Shown: positions 50,413-60,377, counted from the stretch's first letter. The stretch: 64,000 bases of DNA from an uncultured Clostridia bacterium (GCA_947303185.1 CAMYXF010000001.1:248001-312000); one strand, 5' to 3'. The notes: generated from the letters alone by a model not told the origin. Numbers and translations are program-made.

Positions 50413-53400
50413 TCAATCAACAAGGCAAACAGAGATAAGTGTTCTGTTTGATGCGCCCTTGAGAGTTACTGTGACGATGTAGTAACCGGGCTGTACGTTG
50501 CCTGTGTAGTCGAAGTGATATGCGTATCCGTCTTCTTCCTCAACACAGGTTGCAACACCAGAATATACATCTGCCTGGAGTTCTCTGTCGGAGAACATGC
50601 TGTCAGGGCTGTAGTAGAACTCAAACTCGAATTCTTCATCAGAGTATTCTGAAGTATATGCTACGAGTGAGATCGTAGATGTACCGGTAGCATAGATGCA
50701 CTCATCATTGAATGTTCCGTCTTCATTTACCCATTCGATGTCGCCGGCAGCACCAACAACATTGCTTGAATCGTAAGTAACAACGAAGCCGACCATTGTA
50801 GATGCATCAAGTGTGCCTTCATCGTAGTCTCCGCCGTTTGAGTAGCCGTTATCGCCTCTCTCAACGTTGATCTCGTAAGCAGGCTTACCAGGTCTTAACG
50901 GGAGGTAATAATCGTTGTTGTAAACGTCATAAAGATCGAATGCGATGTAGCAGTCTACGTCGTCGTAATTAACTGTTGAATACTTGTATACGTCGCAAAG
51001 CGTCTCGTAAGATACGGCAGTACCAAGTTCTTCATATTCCATGGTCTGTGTATTACCGTCGAAGTATTCGCCGACGATGATAATCTGGTCGTTCTCGGTG
51101 AACTGCATACCCTGATTTACATCATATGTATCGTTGATGATATCAGCATAGTAATAACCGATGATCGTACCTTCCTTATCATCAGAGCTGAATGCGATTA
51201 CGATGTAAGCTGTCTGGCCGTTAACAAGTGCCTCAGCACCGATGTACTTGTACCACTTGCCGTCGTCAGCAACTTCATACTTAAGGCACTCGCATGTAGC
51301 AAATCCGAAGTTCTTGAAGTATACCCAGTTGATCGGGTTTTCGAGAATGATGTATCCGTTGCTGTCTACTGTGTACTGGTCATCTGTACCGAAATAGTAG
51401 ATTCTGTCCTGTTCATCAGGCTGCATGATAGCAAGTGTTACCTTAACTTCACGGATGATCTTCCAGTCTTCCTCAGAAAGTCCGATAGCTTCGTATTCAC
51501 CCATGTCGATGACAAGGCTGGAGATATCGTAAACGTTACCTGATTCGATTGTGTTAGCATCTGCAGGCTGTACATACCAGTCACCTGCATAGTTTGTTGC
51601 CTGAAGGATATAGAGTTCCTTACTTACGAACTTGTCGTAGAACTGGATTGTTGTGTCGCTGTAACCCAATGTGATGAATGTAAGTCTTGCTTCATCGTAG
51701 TACTGGGGATAGAGGTAAGGTGAATATGTTGTCATACCGTGAGCATATGTGTAAGAGTTGTTGCTCTCGGTGAAAACACAGTTACTTACTTCGTTTACGA
51801 GTTTGCTTGCTGCTCTCTCAATGTTAGCGTCACCGCAGTTGATGTACTTGTTTGCAAGAGTTGTAAGGTCTACTGAGTCTGTTGATTCGAAAGAACCGCA
51901 GTCATCTCTCAACTGTACGAACTCAATGTAACCATCTGTTGTGAATACTCTGCTGTCCAGAGCAGCGATGAAGCCTTCATAAGCTTCAAATACTTCATTG
52001 ATGTTGTCTGTATCGATAGCAGACATACATGTATCGATACCGAAGTAACCTGTGGACTGCTGTGTCTTTTCTACGGTATCCATGTAATCTCTTACGATGA
52101 ACTCAGCATAGTCCTTTGCAGTACCGTTGAAGTCAGGTCCGATGTAGTTAAGGAAGTTAGTATAGTTGATACCGATATCGTAGTAAGCACTTCCCCATGT
52201 AGGGCTCTCTGCTGCGATGATGTACTCAGTATAAGGATCGAGTGCCTTAGCAACTTCGAGAGATCCCATGAGACATGCGTTGAAGATGATTGACTCGAAT
52301 TCGATATCGCAGTTGCCGATAGCCTGAGCCATCTCGATCTCAGTAAGTGTACCATCGTGAAGTTCATCGTAACCGAATCCCAACGGAACTCCGCCGCCGT
52401 GATCCCACAAAACGAGGATGTACTTCTCAGCCGGATAATTCTCTTTGGAGAACTTGATGAAGTCCTCAAGAGTTTCAGGCTCAACCATGCTTACGTCACC
52501 GAGATCAGAAAGCTTCTCGATGTTACCGTTAGCGATGGAGAAACGCTGTGTAATGCCGTCTGTCATGTAGTTGTTTCTGAAGTCTGTACAACCGCCTACC
52601 TGAAGTACGAGGTTGAGATCAGAGTTAGGTGTAGCTGCCATCATTTCCTTTACGTCAGCTGAAAGGCATGAAGCAGTAGACTCAAGGTCTGTACCGATTG
52701 CGTAAACCATAATGGTTCTTTCAGCAAGATCGGGAACGGGCTCTGTTGTAGGATCTGTTTCTTCAGATTCAGTAGTTCTCTTTGTACGCTCTGTTTCATC
52801 AGGCTGATTGTTGTTGATGATAAATGCAATCGCAACAATCGCACCAATGATAAGTACAAGACCTGCTGCAGAAAGACCGATGATGAGTCCCAAAACACCC
52901 TTCTTCTTTTTCTTGGGAGCTTCAGTTGTTGCTGCAGGCTGTGCTGCGGGAGCAACGGGAGCATCACCGAAAGCAGACTGTGCGGGAGCTGCATCAACAG
53001 GAGCCGGAGCAGGTGCGGGTGCAGGTGCTGCTACAGGTGCTGCTACAGGAGCTGCTGCCTCAACGGGAGCTGCAACGGGTGCAGGAGCTGCTTCGTAAAC
53101 AGGTGCTGCTTCAACAGGCGCGGGAGCTGCCTCTGCGACAGGCTCAACAACCGGAGCGGGCTCAACAGGTGCTGCCTCTACAACGGGTTCAACAACCGGT
53201 GCAGGTTCCGGGATAGGTTCCGGAATCGGAGCGGGTTCTACGGGAGCTGCAACGACTGGTTCAGGCTGTACTTCTGCAACGGGAGCTACAGGTGTTACCG
53301 GAGTTACGGGAACAACCGGAGCAACAGGTGCTGCAGGAGATGCCGGTTCAACGATGGGCGCGGGAATTACCGGTGAAGATCCAGCTACGGGAGCTGAAGT

Positions 53401-53487
53401 AAACACCAGATGAGTCAGATCATTTCCGCATCCGCCGCAAAACTTTTCAGAGCCGTTAAGTTCTTTTCCACAATTCGGACAATGCAT
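50413..53487 (-). CDS. Membrane-anchored clostripain-family (C11) peptidase with zinc ribbon and Pro/Ala/Val-rich linker
   Basis: About 1024 aa. Zinc ribbon MHCPNCGKELNGSEKFCGGCG (residues 1-21), a 160-residue P/A/V/E-rich linker (31-190), a basic KKKKK stop and a TM helix (about 197-224), and then a T/E-rich stalk. The C11 catalytic domain starts near 258, with catalytic H363 in WDHGGG and C405 in FNACLMGSL. Ca-dependent Arg-specific cleavage is known for clostripain; specificity here is open. If the ribbon is inside, the protease faces out. The C-terminal 350 residues are Y/D-rich and unassigned. The frame opens at 53679, but AGAGGTG fixes the ATG at 53487. Confidence 0.85.
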   Translation of the reverse strand: MHCPNCGKELNGSEKFCGGCGNDLTHLVFTSAPVAGSSPVIPAPIVEPASPAAPVAPVVPVTPVTPVAPVAEVQPEPVVAAPVEPAPIPEPIPEPAPVVEPVVEAAPVEPAPVVEPVAEAAPAPVEAAPVYEAAPAPVAAPVEAAAPVAAPVAAPAPAPAPAPVDAAPAQSAFGDAPVAPAAQPAATTEAPKKKKKGVLGLIIGLSAAGLVLIIGAIVAIAFIINNNQPDETERTKRTTESEETDPTTEPVPDLAERTIMVYAIGTDLESTASCLSADVKEMMAATPNSDLNLVLQVGGCTDFRNNYMTDGITQRFSIANGNIEKLSDLGDVSMVEPETLEDFIKFSKENYPAEKYILVLWDHGGGVPLGFGYDELHDGTLTEIEMAQAIGNCDIEFESIIFNACLMGSLEVAKALDPYTEYIIAAESPTWGSAYYDIGINYTNFLNYIGPDFNGTAKDYAEFIVRDYMDTVEKTQQSTGYFGIDTCMSAIDTDNINEVFEAYEGFIAALDSRVFTTDGYIEFVQLRDDCGSFESTDSVDLTTLANKYINCGDANIERAASKLVNEVSNCVFTESNNSYTYAHGMTTYSPYLYPQYYDEARLTFITLGYSDTTIQFYDKFVSKELYILQATNYAGDWYVQPADANTIESGNVYDISSLVIDMGEYEAIGLSEEDWKIIREVKVTLAIMQPDEQDRIYYFGTDDQYTVDSNGYIILENPINWVYFKNFGFATCECLKYEVADDGKWYKYIGAEALVNGQTAYIVIAFSSDDKEGTIIGYYYADIINDTYDVNQGMQFTENDQIIIVGEYFDGNTQTMEYEELGTAVSYETLCDVYKYSTVNYDDVDCYIAFDLYDVYNNDYYLPLRPGKPAYEINVERGDNGYSNGGDYDEGTLDASTMVGFVVTYDSSNVVGAAGDIEWVNEDGTFNDECIYATGTSTISLVAYTSEYSDEEFEFEFYYSPDSMFSDRELQADVYSGVATCVEEEDGYAYHFDYTGNVQPGYYIVTVTLKGASNRTLISVCLVD

Positions 53488-53503
53488 TTGTTCACCTCTT
53501 TTT

Positions 53504-54715
53504 TTATTTTTTATTCCTAATATCGTTTTCAATAGCCTCGGCAAGAGATTCGATGCCAAGCCTTGTTGCATCATTGCCGGATGACTTGATTGTAACCGTT
53601 TCTCCGGTAATTTTGCAATTTTTGAGTCCTTCGAGCACCGGAGCAAGGTTTTTCGCCGCGCTCGGAGCCCATGTACCATTCTCTATAACAGAGAAAGACC
53701 TTGCGGTCAATCCGTGAGCAGCAAGTTCTCTTACCGCATGCTCGACCGGAGAGTACACATTATTGTTATATGTAGGGGTTGCGATAACGATGTGGCTGTA
53801 CTTGAAAGCAGCGGCGATGATGTCGGAAATATCCGCAGCCGATGCATCAAGGATAACAGAATCGATTCCCCTCTTATCAAGTTCCGTCATGAGGACTTCT
53901 GCAGCATTTGCTGTATGTCCGTAGATGGAACCCGTGAAAATGAATGCGCCTTCAACTTCAGGAGTATAAGAACCCCATGTCTTATAGCAGTTAATGATCT
54001 TATCGATGTCCTTCCGCCATACGTATGAATGCAGAGGGCAGATCATCTTGATATCAAGCTGTGCGACCTTGTTGATCGCAGCAATAGTCTGCATGCCGTA
54101 CTTGCCGACAATGTTTGTATAGTAACGGCGTGCTTCGTTAAGAAGATCTTTCTCGAAGTCCTTGCCGTCTGCGAAAATAGATCCGTTAACAGCGCCGTAG
54201 CTTCCGAATGCGTCTGCGCTGAAGAGCGTGCCTTCAGTCTCATCGAAGCTCAGCATTACCTCAGGCCAGTGGACCATAGGTGCGAATATGAATTTGAACT
54301 TGTGGCTGCCCAGATCCAGTTCATCGCCGTCTTTAACTACGATGGCTCTCGCAGAATAATCCTTCTCGGGGAAGAACTGCGAGATAAACTGGAGCGTCTT
54401 TGCGTTAACGATCACCTTAGCATCCGCATTTGCATCAAGAACTTCTGCAAGAGTTGCGGAGTGATCGGGCTCCATGTGATGAATGACTACGTAATCAAGG
54501 CTTCTTCCTGCAAGACAGTATTTAAGATTCTCGAAAAAGATATCAGCTCCATCCTTGCCTACCGTATCAAGTAAAACGGTAGCGCCGCAGTCGAGGAAAT
54601 ATGAATTGTAATTCATTCCCGAATTGAGCTTATATACGTTTTCGAACTTCTGAATCTTGCGGTCGATCGCTCCGATCCACGTCAGATCATCAGTAAGTTT
54701 CCTAATGTTGTACAT
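53504..54715 (-). CDS. fprA: Flavodiiron protein (A-type flavoprotein, oxygen/NO reductase)
   Basis: A 403-aa soluble enzyme that reduces O2 or NO to protect anaerobes. The metallo-beta-lactamase-like diiron site has HHMEPDHSA, a following H in MVHWPEV, D in SADAFGS and H in CPLHSY. The C-terminal flavodoxin domain starts near 255 (FIFTGSIYGHTANAAEV). AAGGAGAA precedes the ATG, 9 bp after the ABC permease gene, so it may share that transcript. Confidence 0.93.
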   Translation of the reverse strand: MYNIRKLTDDLTWIGAIDRKIQKFENVYKLNSGMNYNSYFLDCGATVLLDTVGKDGADIFFENLKYCLAGRSLDYVVIHHMEPDHSATLAEVLDANADAKVIVNAKTLQFISQFFPEKDYSARAIVVKDGDELDLGSHKFKFIFAPMVHWPEVMLSFDETEGTLFSADAFGSYGAVNGSIFADGKDFEKDLLNEARRYYTNIVGKYGMQTIAAINKVAQLDIKMICPLHSYVWRKDIDKIINCYKTWGSYTPEVEGAFIFTGSIYGHTANAAEVLMTELDKRGIDSVILDASAADISDIIAAAFKYSHIVIATPTYNNNVYSPVEHAVRELAAHGLTARSFSVIENGTWAPSAAKNLAPVLEGLKNCKITGETVTIKSSGNDATRLGIESLAEAIENDIRNKK

Positions 54716-54724
54716 AGATTCTCC

Positions 54725-55717
54725 TTATCTGTCCTCTCGGTAGTAATTGCGTCCGATCGCCTCGGGTTCTCCGCTCTGCTTTTTCTTTGAAAGCGAAGAT
54801 GTGATGAGTACGAGTAACGTTATGATGAACGGCAATGCCGAGAAGAAGTGTGATGGAATTTTGGTAAGCCAGCCCAGTGTCTCCGGGAAGGTATACGCAA
54901 GTGCTGCATTCTGAACTCTAAGCGTGTTGAAGAAACCGAAGATGAGAGTTCCGAGAATTGCTTTTGCAGGGCTCCAGTTAGCGAAAATAACGAGCGCGAT
55001 CGAGATCCAACCGTAACCGTTGATCCAGCAGTTTGAACCTTCGAAAGTACCGCCCATGTTAAGTCCCATGTAAAGTCCGCCGAGGCCCATGATGCCTGAA
55101 CCGATTATGATGTGAATGTACTTGTACATTGCAACGTTAACACCGAGAGAGTCTGCAGCTGCAGGGTTCTCACCGATTGCGCGTAGCTTTAATCCGGGTA
55201 CTGTTTTCTTGAAATAGAGCCACATGAGGATCGCAATCGCGATGCCGAGATATACAAGAATTCCGTGAGAGAAAATTGCTTTTCCAACGAACGGAATATC
55301 AGACAGACCGGGAATGTGGATAGCCTGGGAATGCTCATCAAGCTTAGTGCCTGAGAGCTGCGGCCAGCCGCCTGCACTGTTGGACAATGCGTTACCGATG
55401 AAATAATAGAAAGCTACACCGAATGTCGTGATCGTAAGACCCGTTACGTTCTGGTTAGCCTGAAGAGTAACAGTTAAGAATGAGAATAAAAGTCCGACAA
55501 GACCTGATGCGATGAAGCTTACAAGACATGCAACAAAAAGGCTGTCGCACTTGGCACCTGCAAGATAACCTGCAACGGCACCAATCGCCATCGTACCTTC
55601 AACACCGAGATTTAATGAACCTGATTTCTCGATCATGATCTCGCCTGTCGTACCGTAAAGGAGCGGTATGTTGTAAACGATTATGTTAAAGAGGAACAAC
55701 GTAAATACTTCAAGCAT
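54725..55717 (-). CDS. BMP-type nucleoside ABC transporter permease 2
   Basis: A 330-aa polytopic permease of the NupC/YufQ type. Features are GTTGEIMIEKSGSLNLGVEGTMAIGA and NQNVTGLTITTFGVAFYYF; about nine TM helices. It overlaps the other permease by 8 bases. With the ATPase, lipoprotein and xpt it should form a purine nucleoside importer. Confidence 0.9.
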   Translation of the reverse strand: MLEVFTLFLFNIIVYNIPLLYGTTGEIMIEKSGSLNLGVEGTMAIGAVAGYLAGAKCDSLFVACLVSFIASGLVGLLFSFLTVTLQANQNVTGLTITTFGVAFYYFIGNALSNSAGGWPQLSGTKLDEHSQAIHIPGLSDIPFVGKAIFSHGILVYLGIAIAILMWLYFKKTVPGLKLRAIGENPAAADSLGVNVAMYKYIHIIIGSGIMGLGGLYMGLNMGGTFEGSNCWINGYGWISIALVIFANWSPAKAILGTLIFGFFNTLRVQNAALAYTFPETLGWLTKIPSHFFSALPFIITLLVLITSSLSKKKQSGEPEAIGRNYYREDR

Positions 55718-56813
55718 TCTTTGCGTCCTCCTTTCTTACGAGTCTGAAGTTTGCAACGAAGTCTGCAACCAAAACAGAGAACAGGATAATTCCCTGCAAG
55801 AGATCTGCGAAGTTAACGTCGATTGCAGGATACTGTGTTGCGGCAGCCTGGCATCCGTACTGCAGAATTGCAATGAGAACTGACGTTACGAATACTGCAG
55901 GAACACTGAGTTTACTGAGCCATGCAACAATGATTCCCGTCCAGCCTACGTCATTCGTAATCGTATCAGAAATTGTGCCTGCAGAAGATACTGTAAGTGC
56001 AGCTGCAAGACCGATCAGAGCAGAAGAAATGAACATCGTTCTTAATACGATCTTGCCTACTCCCATGCCGGCATATTTAGCAGTAGCGCTGCTGTCGCCG
56101 ACAACTGAGATCTCATAACCCTGCTTGGTGTATTTGAGATAAATGTAGATTACAACGGTAAGCAATACAGCGATGATTACTGCCCACAAAAGCTTGAACT
56201 TTCCGAGAGGAATTCCGCCCATGATCGCTGACTCAGGGAACGATCCGAAAATAGGTCTTTCAGAGTCTTCTCTTAAGAAGAAATTCCAGTCTGCTTTTGT
56301 ATCGCCGAGGTACCTGATGACATAGAGCATTATGTAGTTGAGCATCAGTGTCATGAGTGTCTCATTCGTGTTGAATTTAACCTTGAGTGCAGCGATCGCA
56401 ACACCGATAATTCCGCTGGAGATCATTGCCGCAAGACACATGAGAACTACTGTTATGAAGTTGGGAACTCCGGAGCAGTTGAATGCAACGATAGATGCAC
56501 AGATAGCACCGATCAGGAACTCACCTTCACCTCCGATATTCCAGAAGCGCATCTTGAATGAAAGGCTAAGCGCAAGTGATGTGATAAGGAGCGGAACGAA
56601 GATCTTAAGAAGTCCTTCGATGCTCTTATAACCGTATTTGTTTCCGACGAGTCCGATGGTAAACATCTTGCCGTAATATTCAAACGGATTGATGCCGAGA
56701 ATTGCAAGAATGATTGCACCGATAATAAGCGATACGAGAATTCCGATCGCATAGTAAATGAGTGTTTTCTGGAGCTTGGAATCCGCTCTTCTTACCAGAT
56801 GATATTTTCTCAT
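55710..56813 (-). CDS. BMP-type nucleoside ABC transporter permease 1
   Basis: A 367-aa polytopic permease of the NupB/YufP type with about nine TM helices. FWNIGGEGEFLIGAICAS and FNTNETLMTLMLNYI are typical. The ATG overlaps the stop of the ATPase gene, and the end overlaps the second permease. Confidence 0.9.
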   Translation of the reverse strand: MRKYHLVRRADSKLQKTLIYYAIGILVSLIIGAIILAILGINPFEYYGKMFTIGLVGNKYGYKSIEGLLKIFVPLLITSLALSLSFKMRFWNIGGEGEFLIGAICASIVAFNCSGVPNFITVVLMCLAAMISSGIIGVAIAALKVKFNTNETLMTLMLNYIMLYVIRYLGDTKADWNFFLREDSERPIFGSFPESAIMGGIPLGKFKLLWAVIIAVLLTVVIYIYLKYTKQGYEISVVGDSSATAKYAGMGVGKIVLRTMFISSALIGLAAALTVSSAGTISDTITNDVGWTGIIVAWLSKLSVPAVFVTSVLIAILQYGCQAAATQYPAIDVNFADLLQGIILFSVLVADFVANFRLVRKEDAKNA

Positions 56814-58387
56814 TAGGCTTTGCCCTCCTCATCAGTAAAAGCGGAATCTTTTGCAATACCGTCAGTCTTGCCTTCTTTGTTTACGATGTTAAGAGTACCG
56901 GTCATCATGAGACCGATATCTTCCTTGGTTGTGTGATCGCTGTTAACGACGCCCTGAAGCTTGCCGTGGCAGATGACCATGATCTTGTCGCAGAGAGAGA
57001 GCATAACGTCTAAGTCCTCACCTACGAAAAGAATTCCGACACCCTTCTTCTTTTCGTCGTTTAAGATGTTATAGATCGTGTAAGAAGAGTTGATATCAAG
57101 ACCTCTTACGGGATATGCAGTGATGAGTACGTTAGGGCCTGACTTGATCTCACGGCCGAGAAGAACTTTCTGTACGTTACCGCCGGAAAGACGTCTTACC
57201 GGAGTCTCGGTAGAAGGCGTGATTATCTCAAGCTTGTCGATAACTTTCTGTGCTTCTTCACGAGCAGATTTACGGTCAACAAAAATGCCCTTGGATTCGT
57301 TGTAATTCTTGAGGATCATGTTGTCCGTGATAGAGAGCGAAGGAGCAAGTCCCATGCCCAGACGGTCTTCAGGAATGAAGCTCATAGAGATACCGTGATC
57401 TAAGATCTTTTTAGGTGACATTCCGACGATGCTCTCGCCTTCGTGGATCATCTGTCCTTCTTCGATTTTGCGGAGTCCTGCGATAGCTTCGCAAAGTTCT
57501 TTCTGACCTGAACCTGCGATTCCTGCAACTCCTAAGATCTCACCGCCTCTTATGTAGAAATTGATGTGATCTACGGCGATCGCGCCCTCGTCGTTTTTAA
57601 CTGTAAGATCTCTGATCTCAAGAAGCGGATGTGTCTTCTCGATGATTGGTCTGTCGATGTTAAGTGTGATCTTTCTTCCTACCATGAGCTCAGTAAGAGT
57701 CTTCTCATCAGTCTCTTTGGTTACGACCGTTCCGATATAATCGCCGTGTCTTAATACTGCGACTCTGTCAGAGATTGCCATAACCTCATTGAGCTTATGT
57801 GTGATTATGATGATCGAATGTCCTTCTTCCTTCATCTTGCGGAGCACGGCGAAAAGCTTATCGATCTCCTGGACTGTAAGAACCGCAGTAGGTTCGTCGA
57901 GGATGATTATTTTCGCGCCGTAGCAAAGGACCTTCAGGATTTCCAATGTCTGTTTCTCGGAAACTGCCATGTTGGCAACTACCTTGTCCAGATCTATATC
58001 AAAGCCGAACTTAGCGGCTGTATCTTCTATTTTTTTGCGGACGTCTGCACCGTGGAAGATGCGTCCTTCTCCCCTCATTCCGATACGGATATTCTCGAGA
58101 GCCGTAAATCTCTCGACCAGCTTAAAGTGCTGGTGAACCATTCCTATTCCCAGTTTGCCGGAGTCTTCAGGCGAGTTGATCTCGACCTTTTTTCCGTCGA
58201 TAAAAATAGAACCGCTGTCGGGCATATAGATGCCCGACAGCATGTTCATGAGTGTCGTTTTTCCTGATCCGTTCTCGCCAAGAAGAGCCAATATCTCACC
58301 TTTGGCAAGAGACAGGTTGATGTTTTTATTGGCCGCCACAGGGCCGAAGCTTTTAGATATTCCCTTTAGCTCTATGGCATATTCCAT
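56813..58387 (-). CDS. Nucleoside ABC transporter ATP-binding protein (dual-domain)
   Basis: A 524-aa ATPase with two ABC cassettes. Domain 1 (about 1-240) has GENGSGKTTLMNM, MAVSEKQTLEILK, and Walker B KIIILDEPTAVL; domain 2 (about 255-500) has a degenerate Walker A-like GIAGSGQKELCEAI and the signature RRLSGGNVQKVLLGRE. The unequal halves are typical of BMP-family ATPases (NupA type). It energises nucleoside uptake. It follows the lipoprotein gene by 30 bp. Confidence 0.92.
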   Translation of the reverse strand: MEYAIELKGISKSFGPVAANKNINLSLAKGEILALLGENGSGKTTLMNMLSGIYMPDSGSIFIDGKKVEINSPEDSGKLGIGMVHQHFKLVERFTALENIRIGMRGEGRIFHGADVRKKIEDTAAKFGFDIDLDKVVANMAVSEKQTLEILKVLCYGAKIIILDEPTAVLTVQEIDKLFAVLRKMKEEGHSIIIITHKLNEVMAISDRVAVLRHGDYIGTVVTKETDEKTLTELMVGRKITLNIDRPIIEKTHPLLEIRDLTVKNDEGAIAVDHINFYIRGGEILGVAGIAGSGQKELCEAIAGLRKIEEGQMIHEGESIVGMSPKKILDHGISMSFIPEDRLGMGLAPSLSITDNMILKNYNESKGIFVDRKSAREEAQKVIDKLEIITPSTETPVRRLSGGNVQKVLLGREIKSGPNVLITAYPVRGLDINSSYTIYNILNDEKKKGVGILFVGEDLDVMLSLCDKIMVICHGKLQGVVNSDHTTKEDIGLMMTGTLNIVNKEGKTDGIAKDSAFTDEEGKA

Positions 58388-58417
58388 AAAACACCCCTCG
58401 AATCAAATTACTTGTTA

Positions 58418-59629
58418 TCAGTTAACCTGAGTAACGCCTTCAACGTAGTAGTTCATTGAACCCTGGATTACGCCGTCATCAACAGAAGCGCCGCCGGCTG
58501 CAACGATCTCTGTACCGTCATTTGCAAGGAGAGCTGCGTCGGACTGAGCTACTGCAACTGCACCGGCTGCACCGGAGAATGAGAGCTTAACGCCGGAGAA
58601 TACATCCCACTTGCCGGACTTCATGAGATCCTTAGCAAGATCGATAGCTTCCTGAGTCTCAGGCTCGCAATTTGCAGAAAGAGTTGAAACGTCAACGAGA
58701 CCTGCGTTGAGACCTTCATAGTAGTTGCCTACTGTTGTCATGAATGTAGCAGGATTCTCCATAGCAGCCTTCATAGCTGTTGCATAGTAAGCATCCCAGT
58801 TCCATACAGGTGCTACGAGGTGAGCATTGGGAGCTTCCTTTGTCATGTCTGAGTTGTATCCGCATCCGAAAACGCCCTTCTCGTTAGCAACGATCTGAGG
58901 CTGAGCGGAGTCACAGTGCTGAGCGATAACGCCGCAGCCGTATGTGTCGATGAGAGTCTCAGCTGCCTGTCTCTCGAGTTCCTGATCGCCCCATGTGGAG
59001 ATCTCGTAAACATAAACCTGTGCATCAGGGTTTACGGACATTGCACCGAGTGCGAAAGCATTGATACCTGAGCATGTCTCAGCGTACTCTGTACCCCAGG
59101 CAGAAACATATCCGAGATTGTTGTTGCCTGTAGCAAGAGACTTGTAACCTGCTGCAATACCGGAGAGGTAACGAGCCTGGTAAATTCTACCGAAGTAGTT
59201 GTTGAAGTTTGTGTCGTTTGAAAGATAACCTGTTGCGTGGGAGAAAATGATGTCCGGATATTCCTTAGCCTTTTCTTCCATAGCGTTGATGTAACCAAAG
59301 CTGATACCGAAGATGATGTTGCATCCGTTACCGGCGAGCTGGTCGATAGCCTGCTTAACCTTCTCGTCATCCTCAGGTACGTTGTCTACGATGTAGAGAT
59401 CCTTAGCAGGATCAAGACCTACCTGCTTCATAGCTTCGGTGATACCGTGATGATGAGCATAGGTATAACCTGATGTGTCGTTCTGGCTGTTGATGTAGAT
59501 TGCACCAACCTTGAAGTCAGAAGCCGCCTTTTCCCCCTCTGTTTCTTTAGCCGCACCACAGCCTGCAAGAGCAAAAACGGATGTAACCGCAAGAGCTGCT
59601 GTGACTATCAAAGAAATCAACTTCTTCAT
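58418..59629 (-). CDS. BMP-family nucleoside-binding lipoprotein
   Basis: About 403 aa. Signal peptide with lipobox (MKKLISLIVTAALAVTSVFALAGC), followed by a basic membrane lipoprotein fold (VGAIYINSQNDTSGYTYAHHHGI, GISFGYINAMEE, GYVSAWGTEYAETC). Binds purine nucleosides in characterised relatives. The frame opens at 59647; TGGAGG before the ATG at 59629 sets the start. It lies after xpt, consistent with purine salvage. Confidence 0.92.
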   Translation of the reverse strand: MKKLISLIVTAALAVTSVFALAGCGAAKETEGEKAASDFKVGAIYINSQNDTSGYTYAHHHGITEAMKQVGLDPAKDLYIVDNVPEDDEKVKQAIDQLAGNGCNIIFGISFGYINAMEEKAKEYPDIIFSHATGYLSNDTNFNNYFGRIYQARYLSGIAAGYKSLATGNNNLGYVSAWGTEYAETCSGINAFALGAMSVNPDAQVYVYEISTWGDQELERQAAETLIDTYGCGVIAQHCDSAQPQIVANEKGVFGCGYNSDMTKEAPNAHLVAPVWNWDAYYATAMKAAMENPATFMTTVGNYYEGLNAGLVDVSTLSANCEPETQEAIDLAKDLMKSGKWDVFSGVKLSFSGAAGAVAVAQSDAALLANDGTEIVAAGGASVDDGVIQGSMNYYVEGVTQVN

Positions 59630-59688
59630 AATTTGCCTCCAGTTCAAAATTTTATATGCAGAGCAATTGCATATTCAGAAATTCATAC

Positions 59689-60276
59689 TCAGGCCTGCTG
59701 CCTGAACTCTAATGAGTCGTCGGTCATCTTGTCGATAATGGCCAGTGACTCTACCCTGATACCCTCAGCACGGAGTTTGTCTCCGCCGCCCTGGAAACCC
59801 TTTTCGATCGCGATGGCGCAGCCGGCAAGCTTGGCACCTGCCTCATTAACTATCTCGATCAGGCCGGCGAGGGCATTTCCTTTTGCAAGGAAGTCATCGA
59901 CAATGAGCACGGTGTCATCGGATGTGATGTAATCACTCGACACTGCGATGTCATAAGTCTGCTGATGAGTGTAGGAATAAACCTTGGATGTGAGGATATT
60001 TCCGGTGAGATTTAAGGTCGAATGCTTCTTTGCAAAGACCACCGGGAGTCCCATCGACAGGCCCGCAGCAAAAGCAATGGCAATGCCTGAAGATTCGATG
60101 GTTAACACCTTTGTAACATTGTTACATGCGAAAAGTCGTGCGATTTCATCCCCCATATCCTTAAGGAGCTTAGTATCGATCTGCTGGTTAAGAAAACTAC
60201 CCACCTTCAGCACTTCGCCGGGCAGGATCTGACCTTCTTCAAGGATCCTTTGTTCTAACTCGCGGATAGTAATCAC
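59689..60276 (-). CDS. xpt: Xanthine phosphoribosyltransferase
   Basis: Purine salvage enzyme that makes XMP from xanthine and PRPP, 195 aa. Signatures LEQRILEEGQILPGEVLKV, FLNQQIDTKLL and the PRPP loop VLIVDDFLAKGNALAGL. GGGGAGGTGA precedes the ATG. The 100-bp gap upstream is too short for a purine riboswitch and shows none of its conserved core. It heads the nucleoside importer operon. Confidence 0.93.
   Translation of the reverse strand: MITIRELEQRILEEGQILPGEVLKVGSFLNQQIDTKLLKDMGDEIARLFACNNVTKVLTIESSGIAIAFAAGLSMGLPVVFAKKHSTLNLTGNILTSKVYSYTHQQTYDIAVSSDYITSDDTVLIVDDFLAKGNALAGLIEIVNEAGAKLAGCAIAIEKGFQGGGDKLRAEGIRVESLAIIDKMTDDSLEFRQQA
60112..60126. promoter_or_regulatory. Perfect TGTAAC-ATT-GTTACA dyad inside xpt
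   Basis: A 6-3-6 perfect dyad within codons for CNNVTK of xpt, about 150 bp after the start. The dyad matches the core upstream of the response regulator at 12246 and a near copy before the YhbD-like gene. It may be a regulatory site inside the gene or chance; the coding context limits interpretation. Confidence 0.3.
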
Positions 60277-60303
60277 CTCCCCAAGGAATTAACCACGTTA
60301 ATA

Positions 60304-60332
60304 ATATTATAATTATTACAAAATAGTGTCAA
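60304..60332 (-). promoter_or_regulatory. Promoter of the xpt-nucleoside transporter operon
   Basis: On the minus strand, a perfect -35 TTGACA (60332-60327), a 17-bp spacer and -10 TAATAT (60309-60304); a TATAAT at 15-bp spacing overlaps it (60311-60306). The leader would be only about 20 nt, which rules out a riboswitch between this promoter and xpt. Confidence 0.7.
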
Positions 60333-60377
60333 ACTTAATTGGCACTACTTTTAGCACTAATTCGGCTCAAATAATTG

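Noticed and set aside
60277..60377. Purine riboswitch upstream of xpt
   Set aside because: The gap is 101 bp and contains the promoter; the conserved riboswitch core is not present.
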